This document shows positions 44,017 to 56,629 of a stretch of DNA of 64,000 bases, piece after piece (the stretch's first letter is position 1; every line of letters begins with the position of its first letter). A program made the position numbers and the translations under genes. Source of the stretch: Trigonopsis variabilis. Taxonomy: Eukaryota; Ascomycota; Trigonopsidomycetes; Trigonopsidales; Trigonopsidaceae. The notes under the pieces were generated by a model. The model saw only the letters and a list, made by a program, of their open reading frames with translations, was not told the DNA's origin and did not search any database. The DNA lies in contig PPXM03000004.1 in NCBI GenBank assembly GCA_003707065.3, positions 496,001 through 560,000 of the forward strand, written 5' to 3'.

Positions 44017-45481
44017 ATGTCTTACTCTTACGATTATCCTGCTCAAACAGACGCTTCTAATGTTCAACCTCCTCAACCTACTGGCACTCCTCTCCCCGTT
44101 CCTCAAGATATCCAGTCCCAACCTTCTTTTGTTTCACCCCCTGCTGGCCCTGCCATGTCTTCTGTTCCTCAGCTTCAATCTCAATCGATTTCTCAGGAAG
44201 CTAAAACGACTCTCTGGATGGGCGAGTTGGAACCTTGGATGGATGAAAACTTCATCCGCCAAGTCTGGTCTAACTATGGCGAGGCTGTCAACGTTAAGAT
44301 GATTCGGGATAAATTCACTGGCACTAGCGCTGGATATTGCTTTGTCGACTTCCAAAGTCCTGCCGCTGCTACTAAAGCTATTACCTTGAATGGCACTCCT
44401 ATCCCAAACACTCAACGCGCCTTTAAGCTTAATTGGGCCTCTGGTGGGGGCATTTCGGAACGACGAGAAGATCGTGGACCAGAATTTTCTATTTTCGTTG
44501 GTGATCTAGCTCCAGAGACTACAGAGTATATGCTTCTTTCTCTCTTCCAACAGCGCTATCCTTCCTGTAAATCAGCCAAGATTATGACTGATCCTGTTAG
44601 TGGGATGTCTAGAGGTTATGGTTTCGTTCGATTTTCTGACGAGTCTGAAATGCAACGTGCTCTCTCCGAGATGCAAGGCTTTTATTGCGGTAATCGACCA
44701 ATGCGAATTTCTACTGCCACTCCTAAAAATAAAACTGTGGCATCGATGGGAATGATGGGTCAACAGGGCTCAGGACAGCTTGGCCTCTATCAAATGGGTC
44801 TCTCTCCAATGGGCTACTATGGGGCTCCTCAACCTATGAACCAATTCACTGATCCTAACAACACGACCGTTTTTGTTGGTGGCTTGTCTAGCTTTGTCAC
44901 TGAAGATGAACTACGGGGATTCTTTTCTGGTTTTGGTGAAATCACCTATGTTAAGATCCCACCCGGAAAGGGCTGCGGATTCGTTCAGTTTGTGCAACGT
45001 CATGCTGCAGAAATGGCTATAAATCAAATGCAGGGGTACCCAATCGGGAATTCCCGAATTCGTCTCTCCTGGGGTCGTTCACAGAGTAATCCTGGAGCAG
45101 TCAGCGCGCCCTATCGGTAAGTAGGGATTTATCTGTCAAATGAGCAATTTTATAACTTTTAGACCTGCTGCGGCTCCTCCGGTTTATCCATCGATGGGTT
45201 TGCCGCCCCAGCATCATTATAGTCCGTATGCACCTTTAAAGTGAGTAATGTCCTCTAGACCGAGCTAACCTGGCAGCCCCAATGCCACGCACCTTCACAC
45301 CCCAATTCAGCCCGGAATCCCTATGCGATCACCACCAGGGGCAGTATCTGATATCCGAGCTAATCCTGTTCAGCCTGTGTCGGTCGGACAGTTGAATGAT
45401 GCTTACCTTGCTGACCGAGAAAGCCAAGCCTCTCGATTAGATGCCGATGCCAAGGGGTTCAACAATGTCTATTCACAATAG
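44017..45481 (+). CDS. Three-RRM RNA-binding protein (Csx1/Nam8/TIA-1 group)
   Basis: Exons 44017-45116, 45163-45240 and 45277-45481; introns 46 and 36 nt; 460 aa. RRM1 (about 64-140) opens TTLWMGELEPWMDENFIRQV, the form typical of fungal Csx1/Nam8. RRM2 (about 160-240) has SIFVGDLAP and SRGYGFVRF. RRM3 (about 283-350) has TVFVGGLSS and GCGFVQFVQ. The flanks are Pro/Gln/Met-rich. Relatives regulate mRNA stability under oxidative stress (Csx1) or 5' splice site choice as a U1 snRNP part (Nam8). With introns as short as these, a Nam8-like splicing role would be of interest, but sequence alone does not separate the two. A long T/C-rich leader precedes it. Confidence 0.9.
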
Positions 45482-46026
45482 AGTTCTCGGTAGATCGAGC
45501 TGTACAAGTCCTTTTTTCATGTCTGTTTTCCTCTTTGTCTCTGGGCTCTGTATCGCATGTCTCGGTTCTGCTGGTATTACTTGTCTTCATTTAATATCTG
45601 ATTGACAATTTTGTAAGTCTATTTGTCATATATAATCTTGGACCTTCATGCTCTATTTTGGCTGATCGTAGAGCCTTACGTGACATTTGAAAAGTCCAAT
45701 AAACATTAAGCGCGTAGCCGCCCTTTTGTGGAAGTTTGAATTAACGCATTCTTGGCAGGGGAAAGTTTACCGGGACTTTCGCGCTACCCCACAAGCTACC
45801 GTCATACGTGAACGATATTGCCGCCCAACGGTTCAGGCCTTGAGCACTACCAGAGAAGAGAGTGTTTAAATCAGAAGAAAGGTTACTGGTTTGAATGCTG
45901 ATGTGAGATTATAGAATATACGTTATTCTGAAGATAAGATCATTCAAGTTATTGTGTGAACCCGTCGAACGATATTTATAGCTCACTGTCCGAAGTTGAC
46001 TGCCCAGTGGTTATAACGATTTAACA
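45482..46026. other. Spacer between the RRM gene and the Ync13-like gene
   Basis: 545 bp between two plus-strand genes: 3' flank of the first, then the promoter of the second. A 60-codon frame at 45687-45869 is unremarkable. No other feature seen. Confidence 0.45.
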
Positions 46027-49000
46027 ATGCATGGAATGATAATTGGAACAGAAGAACATTTGAATAGGGCTCCCTCGATGTCGGGATCAAAGCCTTTAGG
46101 GACTAATGGACACCGGCCAAGTATCGGCTCCGATCTAGAATCTCAAGAGAGAATAAGACCACGAAGCATGATCTTGGATGACCAATGTCGAACATTACCT
46201 GAACGAAAGTCAAATCAAAATTCTTCAGCGGAAAGAGGATCAAGGCAGGCATCGGGATCCAGCACTAATACTACTTCCGAGAAATCAATAGATAGTCCGC
46301 AAACAAGCTATCGAAGTTCAAGTACTGGAAATGTTAAAGGAAGGCATCTTTTACGAAGGAAAGCAGTGCGATCGTCAGTTTTCATCCCTCCGGATAAGGC
46401 ACTTGCGCTTTCTTCGTCTGATGAGCCAGAAACAAGAAAAATTGATCTCAATGAGATATATCAGTATATTATACGCTCAATTCTCATTGATTATGTGAAT
46501 CTTGATAGGTTTCAAGGATGCTTGGTTGATGGACTAAGAGTTTCTGGGGAAAGTAATTTTAATGCTTCATTGACGGTCCAGCAAACGAGAACACAGGCCC
46601 ATGTTGTAGATACAGTGATGTTTCTGGTGAAGGGAAAACCATCCTCGTCATCATCAATGTTAAATTCCCTGAATTTGAACTCGGAGAAGTCAACTAAATA
46701 CCCTAAAGGGCTAGTTGAAATTTTAATAAATCAGCTCAGAACTTTCAATGGTGGCTCCTTTGACATTTTCACAAGCCGTACGGTGATCTCTTTTTATAAA
46801 TTCATGTCGAGTCATGATGTGAGATCCCGACATAAAGAGAAGCGAAAGTTTGACGAACTAGTCAAGGATTTTGTGGCTTGTTCAGCGAAAGAGATCATGA
46901 TCTCATGCCCCGGATGCCAGGAGAATGATATCGTTACTCTTGCTAAGAAAGATCTTCTAAATTTCATCTCCTTTACAGATGACATTCTATTACAACATGG
47001 ATTTTTAAGTCATTCATCGGGCTTGGATACTTCTCAGGCCATCAAGACTTACAAGTTAAAGCTTCATCAAGCGAGCACGGGACACATGCCTTCTTTTGTG
47101 CTATATGAAATTCCCAACATGGCAAAAATGATGCAACTGTTCAACAAAAGTGAAGATGATATCAGAAAAGAACTTGCAAGTTTGATATCTTACCCATTTA
47201 TTAAGGTATGTATTCCTTCCCGCTTTGCTTTGATTGATCAAGCTAACTTCATAGATTTCTTTTTCCTTCCTGTTATCATATCTCAAGCAAGTGAATTCTG
47301 ACTCGGGAGAGTTTGTCTTGCATTCCACTGATTTTTGGATGCAAAGCGATTACTATCATTGGCGGGAGCAGGAGATAAAGGCTATCGAGAGCTTGATTGC
47401 AACGACGCTGAAGAAACACAAGTTTCTATCTGACTCTGGAACAGAGGTAGATACAAAGTATAATATAGAGACCTTTTTTAGACCCAAAAATATCCGACTT
47501 GTCCTCCGAACCTTGATTCAACAGTGTATAGCCATAGATGCAGATGAAAAAGATGGGATTAGTGCCCTTTCCCCTCAGTCTATGAATTTAATTCGGGCTA
47601 TTTCCTGGAGATGGAGAGTCTTGCCTTCGACGCAGCTTGCCTTAGTACTCGATGTCTTATATCACGAGTTTCTTAAAGGGAAGATCAATATCGGTCATTT
47701 TAAAGAAGCAATGTATAATTATGAACAAGGAGTGATTAGTCTTGGAGAAAATAATCACAAACTGTTCTATCTCAAGAAAGACATGGAGCTTGTGGGTAAA
47801 TTGCTACCGAAAATCCAGCAAGAAACACTACGACTGATTTGCGAGCGGCTGAGGAGAATCTATGATCCCAATCCTCCCAAGATTGGGCCAGTACTTGAAG
47901 CTCTTGATGTTCTTGCTAATGATAATATCTTCAGCGATGTTGTTCAACCTGAAGAAAATATGAGTATTTACCAGACTGATATAACATACTGCATTAAAGA
48001 AGCCGCCAATGAAAAGTATAACTTCATGTTGGAGCTTATCCCTCACGATTCGTCTCTAAAACCTAGCCATATTGTTATTTTTGCTGACGAGATTATACGT
48101 TGGGCTCGCCGATTGGTAACTAGATATAAAAAGCCGTTGTTTGGATCTGTCTACATAGGTGAGGTAGCTATGGAAGAACAATTACGTCTTTTTATTCCTG
48201 ATGTCGAGACCATGATCAAGCAGTTGTCTAGACTGGGGAAATTAGATGATCTGTCCTTTGAAAATCTATGTGATCTCTACAAGAAATTAGTAGAAATTCG
48301 AAACTTATATAGCCAGATCACAAAGGAACCGTTTGGGATGAATATTGAGGAGATACTTGCTCCTTTCGTTGAGGATTGGCTGGACGACCAGGTCAAAGCT
48401 CTCAAATGGGTTGATAATGCTTTGGCTGTTGATAAATTTGTCAGCGTTTCGGTTGATGACGATTCAAATAACAATCGGATCAGTTCATCTGTGGGAGATC
48501 TCTTTTCTTCTTTCAATGCTGTACTGACAGCCATTAAAAAACTCAACTGGCAAGACGAACCTTCTCAAGCCATTTTTTTCCGACTCTTCATCAAGGAAGT
48601 TTCCGGGGCTATTTGCAAATATTGCCAAGCTTTAGGAAAACTTTTTTCTAATGAGATGAATGATACGTCTAGCGGCAATTCAAAGCAGCATTTACTATCG
48701 GCAGCTCGAACACGACACGAGCGCTGGCTTTCTAAAGCTAAGACTTCTGTCTCAGGCACCCAATCCTTTGTCTCCTTTAAATTCACGTCTGAGTCTTGTG
48801 TTAAGGTGAATGACATATTTATGGTCGCGAATTTATTGGATGCGTTGGAACTTAGTATTGACTCTGAGAGATCGGCGCGCTTGGCGTTGAAGCAGACTGC
48901 CAAAGAAGAACCTGATACGAAAGGATATGTCTTCAGTGTTTGTATACTCAGAGGAGAGGGGATTAAGGCGTGTGATTTCAATGGTTCGAGTGATCCATAC

Positions 49001-50200
49001 GTGACTATTGTTGATCAAAAGGATCGTCGTCTTGTTGGTCGTACTAGGACCGTATATGACGATTTGAATCCTGAGTTCAATGATACTTTTGAAGTGTCTT
49101 GCGAAAGTCCTAAATATATTGTACTCAATGTTTGGAACGACAACATTCATACGAGTCACGACATATGCGGCCGAACTGTGATAGAGCTGGATCCAGAATC
49201 ATTCATTGATTTCATGCCTCAGGAAAGCTGGGTTAACTTAGAACCCAGTGGACGATTACTGGTAAGAATATCAATGGAGCATGAACAAGATGACATTCGG
49301 TTCTACTTCGGTAAAGCGTTCAGGAGCCTTCGTCGAACCGAGCAAATGATGGTAAGCCAAATTGTGAATAAGTTCACTTGGGCCATAAACGAGACACTCT
49401 CTCGACACAGGATACGACATCTTCTTTATGGATCTAAGTACAAAGATCCCTTTAATAAAGCTTTTGGATCTAAGACCCCGAAACCTCTTACAAACGAGCA
49501 ATTAGAAGATGGCCTGAATCCCCTTTTCGATTTCTTAAATGGCAATTTCACTGTTCTTTTCCAACATCTCTCGCATGAAATCGGTTCAGAGGTAATGGGC
49601 AAGACCTGGAAAGTTATCCTGAAGTCCATAGAGAACCTGCTCCTTCCTCCTTTATTGGTTCCCTCCCCCGATGATCGGTCCAAATGGAAAGAGCCGTTGA
49701 CTAGTCGAGAAACAGACGTAGTCTATGTTTGGCTTGGTGCTCTATTGGCTTTCTTTCATCATGATGGGCTCGGTCTCTCGCTCGAGACATTGAAATCAAA
49801 ACATTACCAAGAAATTATGGCTATTCCTGTTTACTATGATTTGCCTTTAGAGGCTCTGCAGGCAGAGTCGGACAGAATGTCCCAGATGAATAATTCTGAG
49901 ATAGTAAAATACAGGCAACAGAAGCGGTCCCTGAGACATAGGGCTAAAACTATCTTTGGTCATAGGAACCTTAAAACCATCAAGAAACAGAAGGAAGAGT
50001 TACGCCAGGTTAAGCTGGCTGCTCCGACAAATGAAGATATTGTTCTGCGGATCCTGCTTCTCCGAGGTGCACATTCTTTTGTCAAGCAGCGTCTACGACA
50101 ACGAGAGCGTGTTGCATTAACATCAGCAACTGAGCTTCTATTTGAAAATAAAGCAGGTAGGCAGGAGATCGACATGAAGGTAACGAAGAAAAGAAGTTAG
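46027..50200 (+). CDS. Munc13-like C2/MUN-domain protein (Ync13 family)
   Basis: Exons 46027-47205 and 47255-50200 (49-nt intron, CTAAC 9 nt before TAG); about 1374 aa. Residues 1-130 are Ser-rich and disordered. The MUN region with MHD1 occupies roughly 560-850. A C2 domain lies at about 950-1045 (KACDFNGSSDPYVTIVD, LNPEFNDTFEV, VLNVWNDN), keeping the Asp residues of a Ca2+/lipid site. MHD2 follows (LNPLFDFLNGNFTVLFQHL). Fungal members such as Ync13 bind membranes and support exocytosis and wall integrity at division sites. A second in-frame acceptor at 47287 would make an 82-nt intron and remove 11 residues (ISFSFLLSYLK); I prefer the shorter intron for branch-site spacing but cannot decide. 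Confidence 0.9.
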
Positions 50201-50352
50201 GGTACATTGGGGTATAACGAAGGATGGTGATAGAGAGATAAAGACATATTCAGTAAGTTGTGAAGGATGGAGGATGTAGGTGGTTGGGTAGGTTGGCACA
50301 ACGCGTGATACATACGTGAAGTAAATTGCAGATTCAATAGATTCAATGTACA

Positions 50353-50874
50353 CTACTTAGCCTCTCGTGCAGCAAAAATATCCTTGGTTTCGTCAGTACC
50401 GCCCAATTCCTTGTAAAGACCACCATATTGATATGACCGGCGGACTGCTGGAGGTTCGGGATAGAAGAAGACATATAAAAGCCCTGAAAACGTAGCAATG
50501 ACACCGAAAAATGCACCTAGGTGAAGAATTGCTGTCCCATTTGACACGTAGCTAAAGTAATCAGGGGACCACATATTTAGTAAATCATCATCTTCATTGA
50601 GAGGATCATTGAAGTTCCGTCGCATCTGTTTATCGTCATATTTATCATAGGGATTCCGACTTTGATTCAAAATGTAGGGGTAATCCGGATAATCGCCAAC
50701 TCCTCGATCACTTTCAGGGGCTCCCCATACTTGTTCCGGTTCCCAGCTCAGATTGCGGTCGACCATAGGTTGAGAAGGAATATTGGGATTAGAAGAAGCC
50801 ATGCGGACTCCCATACGAGAGAAGGGAGCTTTCCATAATGGTGAGCGCCTGGTAGCAAGACGAAGGAGAGACAT
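50353..50874 (-). CDS. Mitochondrial complex I subunit, NDUFB8 (ASHI) type
   Basis: Single exon, 173 aa from the ATG at 50874; the frame extends to 50988 but the later ATG gives a clean mitochondrial presequence (SLLRLATRRSPLWKAPFSRM). NDUFB8 features: GDYPDYPYILNQSRNPYDKY, then QMRRNFNDPLNEDDDLLNMW followed by SPDYFSYVS, and one membrane helix ILHLGAFFGVIATFSGLLYV near the end with PEPPAVRRSYQYGGL. It is an accessory subunit of the proton-pumping membrane arm of NADH:ubiquinone oxidoreductase. Its presence shows that this fungus keeps complex I. It converges with the Ync13-like gene and diverges from SWR1. Confidence 0.87.
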   Translation of the reverse strand: MSLLRLATRRSPLWKAPFSRMGVRMASSNPNIPSQPMVDRNLSWEPEQVWGAPESDRGVGDYPDYPYILNQSRNPYDKYDDKQMRRNFNDPLNEDDDLLNMWSPDYFSYVSNGTAILHLGAFFGVIATFSGLLYVFFYPEPPAVRRSYQYGGLYKELGGTDETKDIFAAREAK

Positions 50875-51178
50875 GGAGTTCTTAATCTTGCCGACCACTT
50901 TGTCGAGTCTAAGGATTCGTCGGTTGCTCCCAAGGTTGGGCCAATCAGGATAACGCAGTTTCAAGCTCATGTGAGTAAATATGAGCACGCCACACGTCTC
51001 ATGGTGTCAAGTGACCTCAAGTGGCAACCGCCCATTTGACTACTTTTCTTTGACGGAGCCTAAAACTAGTCCTATTGACCCGAAACAACGGCGAAATTTG
51101 GTGCACGGATTCGTCTGGCCTTTCTCTTTCAATTGATATCCATATTAAGGGTGATCGCCTAGATTGGTCATCGGTAAG
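50875..51178. promoter_or_regulatory. Divergent promoter region NDUFB8 / SWR1
   Basis: 304 bp between the two starts. No additional feature seen; a plus-strand frame here is open only by chance and does not join SWR1. Confidence 0.45.
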
Positions 51179-54100
51179 ATGGGCCGTTATGAAGGTACGA
51201 GGGCATGGGTACAATTATTCTAATATTAGGCCGGAGTACACGCTCAAAACGAAAGATACTACCAAATAAGGCTTTGAAAAGTCAAAACAAAGGTCAACAA
51301 GTCGTGCCGAATGGAGATGCAGGACAACCTCCAGGTCAGGACGAACTACGGCAAGATTTGATCGATCGTCGGAAGCGCTCGCTAGAAGAAGTTCTAGATA
51401 AACGGGAGGATCACGTAAGAGAACTCTTTCATCTAGAGAAATTTGTTACTCTAGTGGGATTTGACCCAGAAGAGGCTCGTCGAGATGATAGCTATATGTT
51501 TGCTGAATTTGCTGAGGGATATGATCTATGGAGGAAGCTTTATGAGGAAAGAGGCCAAGGCAGAGTTATAAGGCGGCGATTGAATGAGGATTTGTCTATA
51601 ACAGAGCGTTTGAATCAGGTGTTGGGCTTAAAGTTAGTATCCAAAACTGCCAAAAATGAGCCTATTGGGCAACAGCTGCCATCAAAGCGACCAGTCGCTC
51701 CCCGGCGTCCAATAAAGAATGGGAGGGGTAATATGAGGCCGAATCAAAGTCAAATCAAACCTCCAGCATCCCGTTCAAAAACTTCTGCCACTGATGCTAC
51801 CTCGTATCTGGAAGAAGGATCGAGCGACTTTTCTTATTATTCTTACACGAGTGATAGTGAGGATTATGAAGTCCAAGAAGAGAAGCTAGTTGATTACGAT
51901 CCTAATGTGAAACTTCCAAAGGTCAAGTTCAAGTTTTCCGTCCCTGAACTGATTGTTACTCACCCTTTACATGACAGGAACTTACGTTCCTTTAATGATA
52001 CCAAACGTTTTCTCGATTCCTTTGTATTTTTTGACGCTGATGATGTTACGCCGGAGATGCGGGATGAGCGTGTTGCTCGGGAAGTTGAAATTCGCCAAAA
52101 ACTCACCAAAGCGAAAGAAGAAGGGATCTTTGATAGGTCTAAAGAAGAAGCTATTGATAGAAAGGGCTTTACCTGTCCACTGAGGGAGCCTGTCTTCAGA
52201 GATCATTTTGCTGCTCAAGCAATCCATTTTGCAAAGCTTATGGCGGAAGAACGGCGGACTCATATATCCCAGGGAAAGAGGATTGCATTCATGGTACAAC
52301 AGTATTTCAAGAATATCTCGATGGCTGATGAGCGGGAGAAGAAACAGGAAGAAAAACGTTTGCGACAGTTGGCACGCAGGACAATGGGTGAAGTGATGAA
52401 AAAATGGAAATTAGCTGAAAAGGTGGTCCAGCAGAGACGTCTTGAACTTCTCAAGGAAGAGCAACGGAGGGCTGGAAAAGTCCAACTCGATCAGATACTA
52501 GAGCATTCGACGCATCTTCTTGAGGCTCGTCTTCATTCCCTGACACCGGAGGCCCAAAATGGACATTATGACGAAGACTCCGAGGCCTCTGATAGAGATC
52601 AAGACTCTGGTTATGATAGTGATAATATGATGAGCTCCACTAGTGAAGAAGAGAATGAAGATGCCAATGATCTCTCAAAACTCGACGACTCAAAGCTGAC
52701 TGTGGACCAGCTACGAGAGAAATACGCACAAGTGCTCATTGAGCCTATAAGTAGGAAGAAAAGCGGCCAGATTGAAGAGACAAAGAAGAATGGTAGAGGA
52801 TCTCGGGATCCCGAACATGATATGCCTACATTGTCATCTTTCTTCAACGCAAATGAGAAATCAGGATCAGCGGAAGTGAAAAAGGAGACTGAGACTGAGC
52901 GTGAAGGTGAAGGTGAAGGTGACGCGATACTCGATGAAAGTGATGAAAGCGTGAGTATGGACACTGATGTAACTTCCGGTATTGAAGAAGATGAGAGTGA
53001 ATCGGATGATGCGAAATCCTCGCTTGCTGATTTCTTCGGTATTTCTAAACCGAAGCTCCAGCAACGGGCCGATTCAGATGAGCACAAGGGCTGGAAAGAA
53101 AATATCGAAAACCACTCAGATATTAGAAAGGTAGAAGATGGAATTCTGGATGAATCGGATAGTAGTATAGATATGGATAGTGAGGAGTCATCGCTGGCAA
53201 GTGACTCAGATGACGAGATGGAGAATGAACCGACCTTGGCAGATTTGTTCCGATCTGGTGGTGATCAAAACACTAACGTTTCTGAAAAGATCGAATGGGA
53301 TGTCGAGGAAAATCAATCCTTTATAGTATGCCCGAAGGAAAGCAGGTCCGGTAGTCCTAAGATTCCCAAAGTTCCTCAACCACCGCTACTTCGCGGTAAA
53401 TTGCGAGAGTATCAACAACGAGGTCTGGAATGGCTTGTTAGTTTATACAATAGTAATACGAACGGGATTCTTGCTGACGAAATGGGTTTAGGGTAAGTTA
53501 ATAAGAAGATGCTCTATATTAACAATTAGAAAAACCATTCAGACCATTGCTCTACTGGCATACCTTGCATGTTATAAGGAAGTATGGGGCCCCCACTTAA
53601 TAGTTGTTCCAACAAGTGTCATGCTGAATTGGGAAATGGAGTTTAAACGCTTCTGTCCTGGACTTAAAATCTTGACCTATTATGGTAATCCTGCTCAGAG
53701 ACGAGAAAAACGACGTGGATGGAATAAAGAAGGAACATGGCATGTCTGTATTACCTCTTATCAGCTTGTGTTGCATGATCAGAATGTCTTTCGACGGAAA
53801 CGATGGCATTTCATGATTCTGGATGAGGCTCATAATATCAAGAATTTCCGATCACAAAGATGGCAGGCACTTCTGAACTTCCGAACAGAACACAGACTAT
53901 TATTGACTGGAACTCCTCTGCAAAACAACCTTGTTGAATTGTGGTCACTGCTATATTTTCTGATGCCATCATCGGCATCGAATCCGAATATTCCAGAATT
54001 TGCAGATTTGAAGAACTTCCAAGAGTGGTTTGGGAAGCCGGTAGACAAGATTATTGAAGGCGAAGAAATAGATTCGGATGCCAAGGAGATTGTGACCAAG

Positions 54101-55879
54101 CTTCACCAAGTCCTTCGACCATACCTTCTGCGACGACTCAAAAAAGATGTAGAGAAACAGATGCCTGCCAAGTATGAACATATAGTCTATTGCCGTTTGT
54201 CCAAAAGGCAACGTTATCTGTACGATGACTTTATGGCTCGAGCGAAAACGAAAGAGACCTTGGCATCAGGCAATTTTCTCAGCATTATAAACTGTCTTAT
54301 GCAACTGAGAAAAGTGTGCAATCATCCTGACTTGTTTGACGTTCGACCAATTGTGACTTCGTTTGTGATGCCAAAATCGGTAGTATCTGATTATAAGGTC
54401 ACAGATTTGCTAGTCCAGCGTCGACTTCTCAAGGACATGGATGACAAGTTACCCTCGTTTCGAAATCTAAATTTGGTCCCTGCTTCCAGATATAAAGAGA
54501 CCGAGGTTAATCGAAAATTGATCACTGAATTGGCTGATTTAAAGTCATTTGAAGACGAGATCGAAACTCTTGTAAAGGATCTTGACTCAAGTGTCCCGCC
54601 TCTGTTGGATCTCAGCACGATCGATGGATATAAGAGATACTACTACTACATTCAAAGGAAAAATAAGTTGGATGCCTTGAAGCAATTATTCTATCTCGAG
54701 AATCTTCGCTGTCGGCCCAATCACCTCTACTCGGCCGACCAGATCTCTGCTTGTCGATTGGAACCAGAGTTATCGGTCAAGTCTGACGGTCCAGTCGCAG
54801 GTATGATAATGTCTTACGTAAAACAGGCCGAGGTCCTTGAATCTTCGATTAATAGTTTTGCCTTTGTCACCCCACCCGTGGTTGCTCTTGATCTAGCTGA
54901 AACTGTCGCGAAGCCAGTAAGTGAACTAAATCAAGCCGATGAGTGGAAGCTTTCCAAGCAAGGGGAATTATTTCATGAAGCTCAAGTCAAGCTGTCGATC
55001 GCTTTTCCTGACAAGCGACTCTTGCAATATGACTGCGGTAAACTACAGAAACTGGCGGTATTGATGGATAAGCTAATCTCGGAAGGACATCGAATCCTGA
55101 TTTTCACGCAAATGACTAAAGTTTTGGATGTCTTAGAGAAGTTTCTGAATATGCATGGTTGGCTCTATATGAGATTGGATGGGTCTACCAAGGTGGAACA
55201 GCGGCAGTTATTGACTGAACGATTCAACGTGGATACAAAAATACCCGTGTTTATTTTATCAACTCGGTCTGGAGGTTTAGGTATAAATTTGACTGGAGCT
55301 GATACTGTGATTTTCTATGATTCTGATTGGAATCCGTCCATGGATCGGCAGTGTCAGGATCGATGCCATCGAATCGGACAGACTCGCGACGTGCATATCT
55401 ATCGTCTTGTATCTGAACATACCATAGAGTCGAATATCTTGAGAAAAGCGCAGCAGAAAACAATGTTGGACAACGTCGTGATCCAGGAAGGTGACTTCAC
55501 TACCGATTATTTGAGCAAGTTATCTCTTCGTGACATGTTGGGCGATAGCGCAGGTGAATTACTGCCTGATCAGAAACTGGTGCCTAATGATGGAGTGAAC
55601 TTGGAGAAGGTTTTGGCTCAAGCTGAGGATGCCGAGGACGCGGCAGCTGCAAAAGTTGCAATGCAGGAAGTTGCAGTGGATGATGCTGATTTCACAGGTA
55701 GTGGACCTGTCGACAGTCGGGCGGGCTCTACTCCACTACCAGACCAGCAAGATTCAGTTCCGGCAGAGGGTACGATTGAAGCAGACGGTGAGGAGCTGGA
55801 GGAAGATTTGGAGGACAAGTTGGGAAATATTGACGATTACATGATCCGGGTCATAGAGCGCGATTTTGTTATGAGCTAG
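51179..55879 (+). CDS. SWR1: SWR1 chromatin remodeller ATPase (H2A.Z deposition)
   Basis: Exons 51179-51194 (16 nt), 51230-53492 and 53530-55879; introns 35 and 37 nt; 1542 aa. An HSA domain at about 320-400 ([20 protein letters not shown]) ends in [14 protein letters not shown], diagnostic of Swr1. Acidic patches with LADFFG and PTLADLFR follow (about 520-700), likely H2A.Z-H2B contacts. SNF2 lobe 1 starts near 727; Walker A DEMGLGKT is split by the second intron, and [15 protein letters not shown] is motif II. Between the lobes is a large insertion (about 930-1240) for Rvb1/Rvb2 binding. Lobe 2 has [20 protein letters not shown] and [23 protein letters not shown]1 swaps H2A for H2A.Z at promoters. 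The micro-exon start gives [14 protein letters not shown]. Confidence 0.95.
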
Positions 55880-56003
55880 TTGGTTATGATCTCATCTGGT
55901 TTCTGTGCAATAAGGGTTATGCGTGATAGGTGCAACAGCGCTTGTGTATTTTACGTGTATTATATCTATTTAGACAATTCTATCATGCCATTAAAATACA
56001 TTA

Positions 56004-56396
56004 TCATGAGATAGTCACCACGTTGACCTTAACAGCGGTAACTGTAGTAGTGGTCGCGAGAGGGGTAGTGACAATAGGTCCAGTTTCTGTTATTGGTGAA
56101 GACGTTGCCATCAGGACCCCAGGCATATTGGTTGTGATAGTGATGACTTGGATTATTGTCGTTTCAACACTAGAGGATGGTATTCGAGGGAGAGAGGAGG
56201 ATAGGAGGGCTGATGTAGAAGTTGGCGTAACAGTTGGCTCTGCTAGCAGATCTGTAGCATTGGAGACAATGGGAATGCAATAAACACCTTGCATAGATTG
56301 TACAAGGCTGACATAGGCCCGATCACGAAGACATAACACCGAGGAAATTGTACTGCCGCTGATAAAGATGAAGACATAGAAGAGAGCAATAAGCAT
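56004..56396 (-). CDS. Hypothetical small Ser/Thr-rich secreted protein
   Basis: Single frame, 130 aa, not recognised. It begins MLIALFYVFIFISGSTISSV, which looks like a signal peptide or anchor, then CLRDRAYVSLVQSMQGVYCI. The rest (about 50-130) is rich in Thr, Ser, Val and Pro, as in O-glycosylated fungal wall proteins. No clear GPI signal is present at the end. It lies 234 bp downstream of SWD1 on the same strand and converges with SWR1, so it could instead be open sequence in a 3' UTR. Its Ser/Thr bias and leader are the only support. Confidence 0.4.
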   Translation of the reverse strand: MLIALFYVFIFISGSTISSVLCLRDRAYVSLVQSMQGVYCIPIVSNATDLLAEPTVTPTSTSALLSSSLPRIPSSSVETTIIQVITITTNMPGVLMATSSPITETGPIVTTPLATTTTVTAVKVNVVTIS

Positions 56397-56629
56397 ACAA
56401 AAAAGAATCAGTACTTGGTAATGTTCTATTATATGCAGTCTGTGAATGTTTCATCAGCAAAATCTTCAGTGTGCTTGTGTCAGTCTTTGTTACCAACAAA
56501 GACATGTCACCAGACATGTTACAGAACTCATTGAATATAATGCAGGAAAGGAGAAATAGTAGCAAAGGGGATAATATAGCCTTATAGACAAGAATAGATG
56601 TTGCATGACGATATAGTAAGACGAGACAA

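Noticed and set aside
51075-51269. Plus-strand frame running through the SWR1 start region
   Set aside because: It reads SWR1 exon 1 and its intron in another frame; the spliced start at 51179 gives the better N-terminus.
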